A stretch of 64,000 bases of DNA, from positions 732,107 through 796,106 of the forward strand of contig NZ_JAAOYX010000003.1 in assembly GCF_011759605.1 (NCBI RefSeq). The letters are read 5' to 3'. The translations under genes were made by a program, and so were the position numbers. Positions within the stretch are counted from its first letter, which is position 1; every line of letters begins with the position of its first letter. Shown piece by piece: positions 1-10,907 of the stretch. Origin of the DNA: Luteibacter sp. SG786. GTDB lineage: Bacteria > Pseudomonadota > Gammaproteobacteria > Xanthomonadales > Rhodanobacteraceae. Below the pieces are notes generated by a model, which saw only the letters and a list, made by a program, of their open reading frames with translations, was not told where the DNA came from and made no database searches.

Positions 1-297
1 CAGCCTTCCAAGGTCGCTCGCATCGTGGGATTGGCGGCATCGGTGCCACTCGACAAGACCGATCCAGCCGCGGCGATCAACAGGCGCATCAGTATCGTGG
101 TGATGACCAAGGAGGCGGCGCGCGCCGCACTCTCTCCCGAAGTGGCCAACGAGCCGGACGTGCCTGCCGCCCCGGCGACCCTGCATTCGGCGGAGCAGGA
201 GCATGCCGGTGGCGGCGCGCCCGATATGCCGTCCGCCTCCCCCGCCAACGATGTGGGCAGTGCCGTCACCGTGCCGCGAAACCTCCGCCGGGGCTGA
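1..297 (+). CDS. motB: MotB flagellar motor stator protein, C-terminal fragment (5' truncated)
   Basis: The reading frame is open from base 1 and ends with TGA at 295-297, so only the last 98 residues are present. The segment V-G-L-A-A-S-V-P-L-D-K followed by I-N-R-R-I-S-I-V-V-M-T is the typical end of the OmpA-like peptidoglycan-binding domain of MotB. That domain anchors the proton-driven stator to the cell wall. After it comes a low-complexity Ala/Pro/Glu-rich tail of about 60 residues, as often seen in xanthomonad MotB. motA would be expected just left of the window. The internal ATGs are not real starts. Confidence 0.85.
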   Translation, partial: QPSKVARIVGLAASVPLDKTDPAAAINRRISIVVMTKEAARAALSPEVANEPDVPAAPATLHSAEQEHAGGGAPDMPSASPANDVGSAVTVPRNLRRG

Positions 298-377
298 GTA
301 TCCGGCCTGTCACGGGAGTCACTTGCAACGGTCACCCCGGCCCGGCAGTATCGGGACGACAGGGGAGGGAAGGCGTA

Positions 378-605
378 GTGGAAAATCACAGCAAGTACAG
401 GGTCGTCGCGAAAGCGGTCAAGCATCACGGCGTTGCCGGCGAACAGGTCTACCGCGCGAGTTACCGCATCCTCGACCACATCGGCGAGGAGATCGAAGCG
501 AACACCGGCACCAACGACTTCCAGGACATCACGAGTGCGTTCAACGAAGCCTTCGCGCTCGGACACGAGCGATTGCGCGAGATGGGCGTCGACACGGTGC
601 AGTAA
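378..605 (+). CDS. small conserved-looking hypothetical protein, 75 aa
   Basis: GTG start at 378, preceded by a good Shine-Dalgarno (AGGGGAGG at 361-368). No signal peptide and no membrane segment. The N-terminal third is basic (K-Y-R-V-V-A-K-A-V-K-H-H) and could form strands; the rest reads as acidic amphipathic helices ending in H-E-R-L-R-E-M-G. I do not recognise the family. It sits 80 bases after motB and only 4 bases before the stop of the convergent murU. The strong ribosome-binding site and normal codon use support a real gene. Confidence 0.6.
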   Translation: MENHSKYRVVAKAVKHHGVAGEQVYRASYRILDHIGEEIEANTGTNDFQDITSAFNEAFALGHERLREMGVDTVQ

Positions 606-609
606 ACGC

Positions 610-1293
610 TCAGGCGCGCCGGGACAGCACCGCGCGCAGTTCGTCGAGTTGCGTCGGCGTGCCCACGTTGCGCCAGAAGCCGTCGTAGCGTTCGCCAGTC
701 AATTTGCCATCCGCGATGGCCTGCCGATACATCGGTAGCAGCTTGAAGCGCCCCGGCGCCTCGTGCGCCACGATGTCGCGGCGATACACGCCTACATTCC
801 CGAAGGTGAGGCGCTCGGCTGCCGCCGGGGCATCCGCGTCGTAGAGCTTTCCATCGGCAAGGGCGAAATCGCCCGAAGGGTGGAATTCGGGGTTTGCAAC
901 CATGACCAGGTGCGCCAGGCCTTCGGGCTCGCGCGGGAGTGCCGCGTAGTCGATGTCGCTCCAGATGTCAGCGCTCACGACCACGAACGGGTCCGGGCCC
1001 AGCAAGGGCAGCGCGGCGAGCATCCCGCCACCGGTCTCCAGCGGTGTCGGCCCTTCATAGGAATAACGCAGGCGCACGCCCCATTGCGAACCGTCGCCGA
1101 GCGTCTGCGGAAACTGTTCCGCAAGGTGCGAGGTATTGATCACGATGTAGCGAATGTCCGCCGCTGCCAGTTTTTCGATGTGGTGGACGATGAGCGGTTT
1201 ACCGTTCACCTCGAGCAGCGGCTTGGGTGTGTGCGTGGTGAGCGGGCGCATGCGCTCGCCGAGGCCGGCGGCCAGGATGAGCGCGTGCCTCAT
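610..1293 (-). CDS. murU: N-acetylmuramate alpha-1-phosphate uridylyltransferase MurU
   Basis: Nucleotidyltransferase of the GlmU/RfbA fold, 227 aa. It opens with the signature L-I-L-A-A-G-L-G-E-R-M-R-P-L-T and T-P-K-P-L-L, which bind the nucleotide. Further conserved elements are E-T-G-G-G, V-S-A-D-I-W and the C-terminal F-W-R-N-V-G-T-P-T-Q. In the AmgK/MurU recycling route, MurU converts MurNAc-1-phosphate plus UTP to UDP-MurNAc, by-passing de novo synthesis and fosfomycin-sensitive MurA. The ATG at 1293 overlaps the amgK stop (ATGA), giving translational coupling. The longer open frame upstream runs inside amgK and is not used. Confidence 0.9.
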   Translation of the reverse strand: MRHALILAAGLGERMRPLTTHTPKPLLEVNGKPLIVHHIEKLAAADIRYIVINTSHLAEQFPQTLGDGSQWGVRLRYSYEGPTPLETGGGMLAALPLLGPDPFVVVSADIWSDIDYAALPREPEGLAHLVMVANPEFHPSGDFALADGKLYDADAPAAAERLTFGNVGVYRRDIVAHEAPGRFKLLPMYRQAIADGKLTGERYDGFWRNVGTPTQLDELRAVLSRRA

Positions 1294-2300
1294 GCCTGGA
1301 CGGCCACTCGGATATCCCGGTTGCCTATCTTCGCCTCGAGGTAGTCCGCAAGGGGCGCCACGTCGGCGTGCCTGCGCGCGGTGTCCAGCACATAGCGCAA
1401 TACGCGCGGAAGATCGTCGAGGTACCCGGGTTTGCCGTCGCGGTAACAGAGGCGACAGAAGAGGCCGAGAATCTTGATATGCCGTTGCAGTCCCGTCAGA
1501 TCGAACCAGCGGAGGAACCGGTCGGCATCCACGGTTTCTTCCAGCAGCCGCGCGTCGAGCAGCCGCAGCCGATACGCTTCCACCCAGCCCCGCACCCGTT
1601 CTTCGTCCCACGTGATGTACGCGTCGCGCAGCAACGATGCGAGATCGTAGGTGATGGGCCCCGACATAGCGCCCTGAAAATCGATGATGCCGGGGGAGCG
1701 TTCCGCGGTGATCAGCAGATTGCGGCTGTGATAGTCGCGATGCATGAACGCGCGCGGCTGCTCCGCGATCGTATGCATGATCGCCGTGAATGCGTTTTCA
1801 ATGATGTCCCACTCTTCGCAAGCCACTATCACGCCGAGGTGCTTTTGCAGCAGCCAGGTCGGCATGATCTCCAACTCCATGGTCTGCCATGCGTGGTCGA
1901 AGGCGGGCAGGCCGGCCGTGTCCACCCGTGACTGCATGCGCAGAAGGGCGTCCAGGGCATCGCCGTAAAGCGCATCGGCCGTTTCGTCGGTCAACTCCGG
2001 AAGGTAGGTGCGCGTGCCAAGGTCTTCGATCAGCAGGAAGCCCAGGGGGACGTCTGCGACCATCACCTTGGGCACGTGCAACCCGGCGTCGGCCAGGCGT
2101 TGGCCGATATCGATCCACGGCGCCGGGTCTTCGCGTTCCGGTGGCGAGTCCATGACGATGACGGGCTGGCCGTCGACATACCCCCGCCAGTAGCTACGGA
2201 AGCTGGCATCCGCGGATGCGGGTGCCAGCTCGAGGGAGGGTAGGCCGGTGACTTGGCGGGCCCAGGCAAGGCGGGCAGCGGAACGGTCGGTAGCGGTCAT
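1290..2300 (-). CDS. amgK: anomeric N-acetylmuramate/N-acetylglucosamine kinase AmgK
   Basis: Cytoplasmic sugar kinase of the aminoglycoside-phosphotransferase fold, 336 aa. It shows the Brenner-type catalytic loop H-R-D-Y-H-S-R-N-L, the metal-binding I-D-F-Q-G-A, and an N-terminal lobe with S-F-R-S-Y-W-R and I-E-D-L-G. AmgK phosphorylates C1 of MurNAc released from the wall, and the product feeds MurU. It is followed by murU with a 4-base overlap, the standard two-gene arrangement in pseudomonads and xanthomonads. Start ATG at 2300; no strong Shine-Dalgarno is visible. The general family alternative is phosphotransferase APH, but adjacency to murU makes AmgK the best call. Confidence 0.9.
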   Translation of the reverse strand: MTATDRSAARLAWARQVTGLPSLELAPASADASFRSYWRGYVDGQPVIVMDSPPEREDPAPWIDIGQRLADAGLHVPKVMVADVPLGFLLIEDLGTRTYLPELTDETADALYGDALDALLRMQSRVDTAGLPAFDHAWQTMELEIMPTWLLQKHLGVIVACEEWDIIENAFTAIMHTIAEQPRAFMHRDYHSRNLLITAERSPGIIDFQGAMSGPITYDLASLLRDAYITWDEERVRGWVEAYRLRLLDARLLEETVDADRFLRWFDLTGLQRHIKILGLFCRLCYRDGKPGYLDDLPRVLRYVLDTARRHADVAPLADYLEAKIGNRDIRVAVQA

Positions 2301-2352
2301 GCGGTTCTATGGCGCGGCATTTTCGTCAGCTTAGAGCCTTTGCCGTGGGCTG

Positions 2353-5300
2353 TCATGGCGCTCCGGTGCCGTTGTCCGCCTGCGACGATGGATGAGGACC
2401 CACGAACGGCCGAAGCGGAGGAAGCGGCGTGACAGGGAATGACTCCAGCCACAGGTTGTGAGCCCGACCTGCGGGCGAGTCCGCGGCGATCCATCGGGAG
2501 CCGACATGGCGCACCTGACCGAGGTCGAGTTCCCAGGGTTCGCCGGGCGTGCGTGGCGTGCCCGCATGCCATTCGGGGCCATTGCCCGGCCAGCGGATTT
2601 CGCGATGTCCGTGGATATCGGTATGGCTGGTTCGCACGACTTGCGAATGACCGTAGAGGTCTCTCAATCGCACGTAATGGCGCCCGCCGGCAGACCAGTC
2701 GTCGCCCCATCCACGCATTTTCGCCGCCGCCTCCATGGCGGGATCGTTCACCACGAGGAAGTCCAACTCGTCGGGTAGAAGCCCGCTTCGCGTCTGGATC
2801 AGGTGCTTCAAGGCATTCGCGACGGCATTGGCGTTCGGCCTGTCGGTGCCGGCCCACGAAATCTGTCGATAGTCGCGAGCGTCGGGGGTTTCATGCGGGT
2901 CGGAGAGCCGCAAGCGCAGATGCGAGAGTTCAAGAAGACCTGATCTGTCCGGCATATCTGCCGGTATCCATTCCCTTTCGGTACGCTTCAGTTCGGGCAG
3001 GCGCGAACGGCTCTCCAACTCACTTGCCATGGCCTCACGCAGGGCCGGCTCCGCAGCCTCGGCGGGAGAGGATCGGGTCTGTGCCGCCCACGCTACCGCT
3101 CTTATGAAGCCGTTGAAGTCTTTGGCGAAGCCAGTGTCATCCACCACGTGGTACTTACCCTCCCGCAGTGTCAAACGCAGGGCGTTATCCGGGGGGCGGC
3201 CCGCCTGTCCTTCCGCGGCATCCACCAGGCGACCGTCGTGCCACGCCGTGTATCGCAGGAATGGACCTTCGTACAGCGCGATCGGGCGCTTCACGGTTTT
3301 CGCCAGAACGGGAGCGATGATTCTCGCCTCCCATCCCGTCCAGGACCTGGCATGGGGGTTGCGAAGGCGCCGCGGCAGGTTCTCGACGAAGGCATGCACG
3401 ATCGCGAGCGCGGCAACGGGGGAGTCCATGGCTTCCGTCGCTTGCAGCCGCGACAGTTCCGCTTCGGGCATGCCCAGTTGCTCCATGATCTCCGCGGCCC
3501 GGTTCAACGTCTGCGGGTCGTCGGTCAAGAACCTGTTGCCCACCTTGCCGGTATCGCCATGCCCCCTGGGGCCGTGGCGAAGGAATTTGAAGCGGCCGAG
3601 AACCGATCCCTTCACGTCGTTCTCGGGGACGTCGGCAATATCCCAGGTGCCATCCGGTAGCCTGGTGATCAAAGGGCCGGCTTTCTCATACGGCGGACCT
3701 TCGGGCGACACTACGGTGAGGCGCGGGCCGTCCTCGCTTACGGATACCTTCGCGACCGACGGACGTTCCGTTGTCGTGTACTTCCAGCGGACATAGGTAT
3801 CCATGCCCCGTCGGAAGATGCCGTCGGGCCCCTCCTGCATTTCCGCACTCAGGGTGACCTGCACACCGGTGCCGCCGGTGATCCAGCGGTCCACCGTCCC
3901 GTCCCGCTGCACGTAGAGGCGCTCTTCCGGAAGCCTTGGCGGCCGGTGTGGACCGAGCAGGTAGCCCAGATGCCCGTTCACCTCGCGTGGGGGGACGAAG
4001 TTGGGCTTGGGCTTGGCCGCGGCGGCAGTATCGTCCAGATATTCGCCGGTATGTCCCTCTCGGAAACCGGCGAACGAGGGGGCCGCGATCGGTGCGGTCA
4101 ACGCCACCATGGCGGCCTGCTCCAGCCCGAGTTTCCTTTGCTCCTCCGTGCGGCCGTCGATCGCGAGCTCCAATCCGGTGCCCCCTTGGGTTACTGCGGT
4201 GCCGAGCTGGACCGGAATGGCAAGGGCGGGCACATAACCAAGCGGCCCGAGCAGCACCGCCGCGCGATTGATCACGTCGCGCCAGCCTTCCCACGCCGTG
4301 CGGCTCTGTGTGCTGGCGTCGTCGCGCATGCGCTTCTCGGTCTGCACCCGCATGTCCTGGAATACGTCGCCATCGACCACGGCGTTCCGGTGGTCGATGG
4401 CATCTCCGTTCGGCTGCCACTGGCCGCTCCCGATTTTTTCGAGGCCGTGCCTGACACCCGTCCAGAACAATGTGTCCTGCGCGTTTTCCAGGGAGAAATG
4501 GGAAAGTAGCCGGCTGAGCTTCATCGGGTCCCGGGATTGATCGAACACCCATCGCCAGAGGTCTTCCTCGCTGTGCGCCACGACGAACGAGGGGTATCCA
4601 CCGGGGATGTAAATGACCTCGCTCTTGTCGTCGAGTACGAAACGAACGATGTCGCTTGCCGGATAGCCGTTGATGTCGAGCCGTCGTACGCCAGGACCCG
4701 CCGGCGATACCTCGCGAAGTTGCGCCATCGTCACCGGGCCATCCAGCGGAATCCGCGCTGCTGCCGCGGACATGATCTGCCTGTACTGGTCGTGGCTCAG
4801 TACGCATTGCGTACCGACGCAATCGGCACGTGCCCGCCGGGCCTCGCGTACGAAGTGATAGCGTGCGAGCACGTGCCATTCGTTGCCGCGCTCGGCCCAG
4901 TACTTCCGCACGTCGTCGTCGAGCCTCGTCACGTAGGGAAGCTCGGCGAATGTCGTGGGAGCGGCGAAGGCGTTGACGATCTGGGACAACGTAAGCCGGG
5001 CCAGGTACGCCGACGTGTATCCGCCCTGGCGAAACACACCAAAGGCCTCGTCGAGATCCCGGTGGTCCTCGCTCACGGTGTCGACCACGTTGTCCCGGGC
5101 GATGAACGTGTTGTAGATGTAGCCAGGACCGGTGCGGCTCCACAGAAAAGCGCCCGTCTTGCGGAAGAAGTCGCGTGGGCTATCGCTGGCAAAGATGCCC
5201 TCCACGCCGGAGATGATGCCCGGACTGGCCTTCCCGCCAGCGGTCACGCCTCCCACCGCATCGGCCGCTTCGGCGAAGAAGGTGTGACGGGAGTGCTCGG

Positions 5301-5661
5301 GGAAAGCCTCCATCAATGCCTCGGTCAGCGAGGTCGTGTGGTCCGGTTCGCCGCGTTTGCGGCTCTGCGCGTCGGCGAAATGCGCAACCACATACGCGTC
5401 GCTATCGAGCCCCAGCTTTTCCGCCACGAACTGCTTCGCCACTGCGCGAGCGTCCGGTGCGGGTAGCGCATAAGCCGCCATGAGCATGTTGCGCAGGGCG
5501 TGGGCATCCTCCGGTGAAGCAATGAGCGGGGCATTTTTCCCGCTGGGGGCAATCGATGCCGCTTCGGGCTGGGCGAACGCTGTGGTCGCGGTCCAGAGGG
5601 GCGTGGCGATGAACAGCGCGGTGGCGACGGCGAGCCGCGTCCTTACGTGTGGGGCAGGCAT
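2353..5661 (-). CDS. large secreted protein with dermonecrotic-toxin-like (DUF6543-type) region
   Basis: 1102 aa with a clear Sec signal peptide (residues 1-30; hydrophobic core A-V-A-T-A-L-F-I-A, cleavage after A-F-A). ATG at 5661 has AAGGA upstream. Residues about 230-430 contain elements I associate with the dermonecrotic-toxin domain of Pseudomonas proteins: Y-W-A-E-R-G-N-E-W, F-V-R-E-A-R-R-A-R, L-S-H-D-Q-Y, then L-D-I-N-G-Y-P, V-I-Y-I-P-G-G and S-H-F-S-L-E-N-A-Q-D. The only cysteines after the signal peptide are the pair near D-C-V-G-T-Q-C. The segment W-T-G-W-E-A-R-I-I-A-P-V-L-A through G-K-Y-H-V-V faintly recalls the end of OTU-like proteases, but no catalytic Cys is evident. Enzymatic activity and target are unknown. 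Confidence 0.6.
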   Translation of the reverse strand: MPAPHVRTRLAVATALFIATPLWTATTAFAQPEAASIAPSGKNAPLIASPEDAHALRNMLMAAYALPAPDARAVAKQFVAEKLGLDSDAYVVAHFADAQSRKRGEPDHTTSLTEALMEAFPEHSRHTFFAEAADAVGGVTAGGKASPGIISGVEGIFASDSPRDFFRKTGAFLWSRTGPGYIYNTFIARDNVVDTVSEDHRDLDEAFGVFRQGGYTSAYLARLTLSQIVNAFAAPTTFAELPYVTRLDDDVRKYWAERGNEWHVLARYHFVREARRARADCVGTQCVLSHDQYRQIMSAAAARIPLDGPVTMAQLREVSPAGPGVRRLDINGYPASDIVRFVLDDKSEVIYIPGGYPSFVVAHSEEDLWRWVFDQSRDPMKLSRLLSHFSLENAQDTLFWTGVRHGLEKIGSGQWQPNGDAIDHRNAVVDGDVFQDMRVQTEKRMRDDASTQSRTAWEGWRDVINRAAVLLGPLGYVPALAIPVQLGTAVTQGGTGLELAIDGRTEEQRKLGLEQAAMVALTAPIAAPSFAGFREGHTGEYLDDTAAAAKPKPNFVPPREVNGHLGYLLGPHRPPRLPEERLYVQRDGTVDRWITGGTGVQVTLSAEMQEGPDGIFRRGMDTYVRWKYTTTERPSVAKVSVSEDGPRLTVVSPEGPPYEKAGPLITRLPDGTWDIADVPENDVKGSVLGRFKFLRHGPRGHGDTGKVGNRFLTDDPQTLNRAAEIMEQLGMPEAELSRLQATEAMDSPVAALAIVHAFVENLPRRLRNPHARSWTGWEARIIAPVLAKTVKRPIALYEGPFLRYTAWHDGRLVDAAEGQAGRPPDNALRLTLREGKYHVVDDTGFAKDFNGFIRAVAWAAQTRSSPAEAAEPALREAMASELESRSRLPELKRTEREWIPADMPDRSGLLELSHLRLRLSDPHETPDARDYRQISWAGTDRPNANAVANALKHLIQTRSGLLPDELDFLVVNDPAMEAAAKMRGWGDDWSAGGRHYVRLRDLYGHSQVVRTSHTDIHGHREIRWPGNGPEWHAGTPRTPGEPWELDLGQVRHVGSRWIAADSPAGRAHNLWLESFPVTPLPPLRPFVGPHPSSQADNGTGAP

Positions 5662-5717
5662 AAATCGTCCTTCGGTCGTCGGAGGGACGGTACGCCTACG
5701 TCAAGCATTGTCGGCGC

Positions 5718-5762
5718 ACCGTTCGAGGGGACTGCCACGACGGCAGTCGGACCCCGAACGGT
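5718..5762. repeat. long imperfect stem-loop downstream of amtB
   Basis: Outer arms ACCGTTCG (5718-5725) and CGAACGGT (5755-5762) match perfectly. Inner arms GACTGCC (5730-5736) and GGCAGTC (5742-5748) close a 5-base loop, with GGG/CCC between them. A second hairpin follows (CTGTCC 5784-5789 with GGACAG 5820-5825 around CGC-TTC-GCG). Both lie in the 195-base gap between the amtB stop and the secreted-protein gene. Neither has a T-run, so they are not classical intrinsic terminators. They could protect the amtB mRNA 3' end or act as factor-dependent terminators. Confidence 0.55.
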
Positions 5763-5856
5763 ACGGCCTGGTCGCATCGCGGACTGTCCCTCCTGTTCCC
5801 TCGCTTCGCGTGGGTGGAAGGACAGCTTTCGCGACGGCGATGCGCCGGTTGCTACC

Positions 5857-7540
<1,684 letters not shown>

Positions 7541-7542
7541 TC

Positions 7543-7558
7543 AGCAGGTTTCATGCCA
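7543..7558 (-). promoter_or_regulatory. sigma-54 (RpoN) promoter of glnK-amtB
   Basis: On the minus strand the 16 bases read TGGCAT-GAAAC-CTGCT, close to the -24/-12 consensus TGGCAC-N5-TTGCW, with the invariant GG and GC exactly ten bases apart. The predicted start is about 20 bases before the glnK ATG, leaving room for its ribosome-binding site. Nitrogen-controlled glnK-amtB operons are classically RpoN/NtrC dependent, so context and sequence agree. Confidence 0.7.
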
Positions 7559-7599
7559 CGCTGCAGGCCGCATGGCGCCGTGGCATGGGCACAAGAAAG

Positions 7600-7621
7600 C
7601 ACCACATTGGGGCGTGTGGTG
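7600..7621. promoter_or_regulatory. inverted repeat upstream of the glnK sigma-54 promoter
   Basis: CACCACA (7600-7606), eight bases, TGTGGTG (7615-7621): perfect 7-base arms about 45 bases upstream of the -24 element. The position suits an activator site such as NtrC. However, the half-sites are spaced further apart than the usual NtrC site (GCACCA-N3-TGGTGC), so the binding protein is uncertain. Confidence 0.3.
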
Positions 7622-7722
7622 GGCCAAGTGGGGGCATGGCGTCGGCGCGGAGCTTATGGGTCGCAGGGGTGTCGCCAGCGCGGTTTCGTGACGCCGTAAG
7701 AGACGCGCGGCCTTCCACGACC

Positions 7723-7757
7723 TTGCCTTTCGCGGGTCAAATCAGTACCATTTTGGT
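7723..7757 (+). promoter_or_regulatory. suf operon promoter with SufR operator
   Basis: TTGCCT (7723-7728), a 17-base spacer and TACCAT (7746-7751) form a plausible sigma-70 promoter. The inverted repeat ACCA-TTT-TGGT (7747-7757) overlaps the -10. Similar short ACC...GGT dyads are bound by Rrf2-family regulators such as IscR. Autorepression by the first gene product is therefore likely. Confidence 0.45.
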
Positions 7758-7783
7758 CCGATATTGACGATCGCCCGTTCCCC

Positions 7784-8214
7784 ATGCTCCGTGTCAGCCG
7801 ACTGACCGACTACGCGACGGTGGTGATGACCTGCATCGCCGCCCATCCTTCCGACGTTCTGAGCACCGCCCAGATCGCGGAAGAGGCGCGTCTGGAGTTG
7901 CCCACCGTATCCAAGCTGCTGAAGCTGCTCGGCCACGCGGGGCTGGTGGAATCGTTCCGCGGCGTCAACGGCGGCTACCGCCTGGCGCGGCCGGCGGAAA
8001 TGATCAGCCTCGCCGAGATCGTCGAGGCGATGGAGGGCCCCATCGGCCTCACGGAATGCAGCATGGCCCAGGGGCATTGCGAGCGGCAGTCCAGTTGCGG
8101 CGTCAGTGGCAGTTGGCGCTCCGTTTCCGGAACCATCGACGGCGTGCTGCGCGCCATGACCCTGGCACAGATGCTGGCTGCGCGCCCCGCGGCGCCGGCC
8201 GTACAGGCAAACGC

Positions 8215-8218
<4 letters not shown>
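7784..8218 (+). CDS. sufR: SUF system Rrf2-family transcriptional regulator SufR
   Basis: 144 aa Rrf2/IscR-type winged-helix protein. The N-terminal HTH reads [10 protein letters not shown] and [15 protein letters not shown], followed by the wing G-G-Y-R-L-A-R-P. Three cysteines ([15 protein letters not shown]) are placed as in IscR to hold a 2Fe-2S cluster. This matches the xanthomonad suf regulator that represses the operon when Fe-S supply is adequate. Its TGA overlaps the first sufB ATG, so it is the first gene of the operon. Confidence 0.9.
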
Positions 8219-9692
<1,474 letters not shown>

Positions 9693-9693
<1 letters not shown>

Positions 9694-10103
9694 TGGGCAT
9701 CGCCGGCTCCGCACCGGGTCTGACCGACCTGCGTGCCCTGCTCGCCGCGCTCGATCCCGAGATCGATCCGGTGCCGAAGCGCTTCCTGCACGTGTCGCAC
9801 GAGAAGGCGCGCGAGCGCATGGCCGACGCCTTGATGATGTTCCGCGAGGCTGAGGGCACCACGCTCATCGTCGACGTGGATAGCGACGAGATCGCCGGCA
9901 GCGAGCGCCTGCTGTGGGCCCGGATCACGCTGCGCGTGCAGTCCAGCCTTACCGCCGTCGGCATGATGGCCGCCGTTTCCGCCGCGCTGGCGAGGCGCGG
10001 CATTCCCTGCAACCCCGTTTCCGCGTTCCTGCACGATCACATCTTCGTGCCCTGGGAACGCCGCGACGATGCGCTCGACGCGCTCTCGCACCTCACGCCC
10101 TGA
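9693..10103 (+). CDS. ACT-domain protein inserted in the suf operon
   Basis: 136 aa, starting with the ATG of TGATG shared with the sufB stop. The C-terminal two thirds (T-L-I-V-D through S-S-L-T-A-V-G-M-M-A-A-V-S-A-A-L) look like an ACT-type ligand-binding fold, similar to the small ACT-domain proteins COG3602 covers. The conserved end is G-I-P-C-N-P-V-S-A-F-L-H-D-H-I-F-V-P. It has no catalytic domain and no signal peptide. Its placement between sufB and sufC, translationally coupled to sufB, suggests a link to Fe-S assembly or sulfur amino-acid sensing, but no role is known to me. Confidence 0.8.
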
Positions 10104-10115
10104 TTGGACAGCGCC

Positions 10116-10907
10116 ATGCACATGCTCAAGATCGACAACCTCCACGCCCGCGTCGAAGGCAAGGAGATCCTCAAAGGCCTCTCGCTCACGGTGAAGCCGG
10201 GCGAGGTGCACGCCATCATGGGCCCTAACGGTGCCGGCAAGTCCACGCTCGGCAACGTGCTGGCGGGCCGCGACGGTTACGAGGTCACCCAGGGTACGGT
10301 GGATTTCGCCGGTCGCGACCTGCTCGCGCTGGAGCCGGAAGAGCGCGCCGCCGTAGGCGTGTTCCTCGCCTTCCAGTATCCGGTGGAAATTCCCGGGGTG
10401 AACAACACCTACTTCCTGCGTGCCGCGCTCAACGCGCAGCGGAAGTTCCGTGGTGAGGACGAACTGGACTCCATGCGCTTCCTGAAGCTGGTGCGCGAGA
10501 AGCTGAAAGTGATGCAGATCTCCGACGAGTTGCTGCATCGCGCGGTGAACGAAGGATTCTCCGGCGGCGAGAAGAAACGCAACGAGATCTTCCAGATGGC
10601 CGTGCTCGAGCCGAAGCTGGCGATTCTCGACGAGACCGATTCCGGTCTGGACATCGACGCGCTGAAGCAGGTGGCCGAAGGCGTGAACGCGCTCCGCTCG
10701 CCGGACCGTTCCTTCGTCATCGTCACCCATTACCAGCGCCTGCTCGACTACATCCAGCCTGATTTCGTCCACGTGCTGGCCGGTGGCCGCATCGTCGAAA
10801 GCGGCGACAAGGACCTGGCACTGAAGCTGGAAGAACAGGGCTACGCCTGGCTGGCCGAGACCCATCCGGAACTGCGCAAGGCCGACCTTGCCGGAGCGCC
10901 GGCATGA
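10116..10907 (+). CDS. sufC: Fe-S assembly ATPase SufC
   Basis: 263 aa ABC-type ATPase. Walker A is G-P-N-G-A-G-K-S-T (residues 36-44), the signature is S-G-G-E-K-K-R, and Walker B runs into L-D-E-T-D-S-G-L-D-I-D, the SufC-specific form. It powers conformational change of SufB-SufD during cluster assembly. The ATG at 10116 follows a GGA 7 bases upstream; the in-frame TTG at 10104 is less likely. The stop overlaps the sufD start. Confidence 0.96.
   Translation: MHMLKIDNLHARVEGKEILKGLSLTVKPGEVHAIMGPNGAGKSTLGNVLAGRDGYEVTQGTVDFAGRDLLALEPEERAAVGVFLAFQYPVEIPGVNNTYFLRAALNAQRKFRGEDELDSMRFLKLVREKLKVMQISDELLHRAVNEGFSGGEKKRNEIFQMAVLEPKLAILDETDSGLDIDALKQVAEGVNALRSPDRSFVIVTHYQRLLDYIQPDFVHVLAGGRIVESGDKDLALKLEEQGYAWLAETHPELRKADLAGAPA

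Noticed and set aside
7600-7621. Inverted repeat as a definite NtrC enhancer
   Set aside because: Arm spacing does not fit NtrC sites; kept only as an unassigned dyad.
8056-8214. Longer N-terminus for SufB
   Set aside because: This part of the open frame lies wholly inside sufR; starts at 8215 or 8233 match the family N-terminus.
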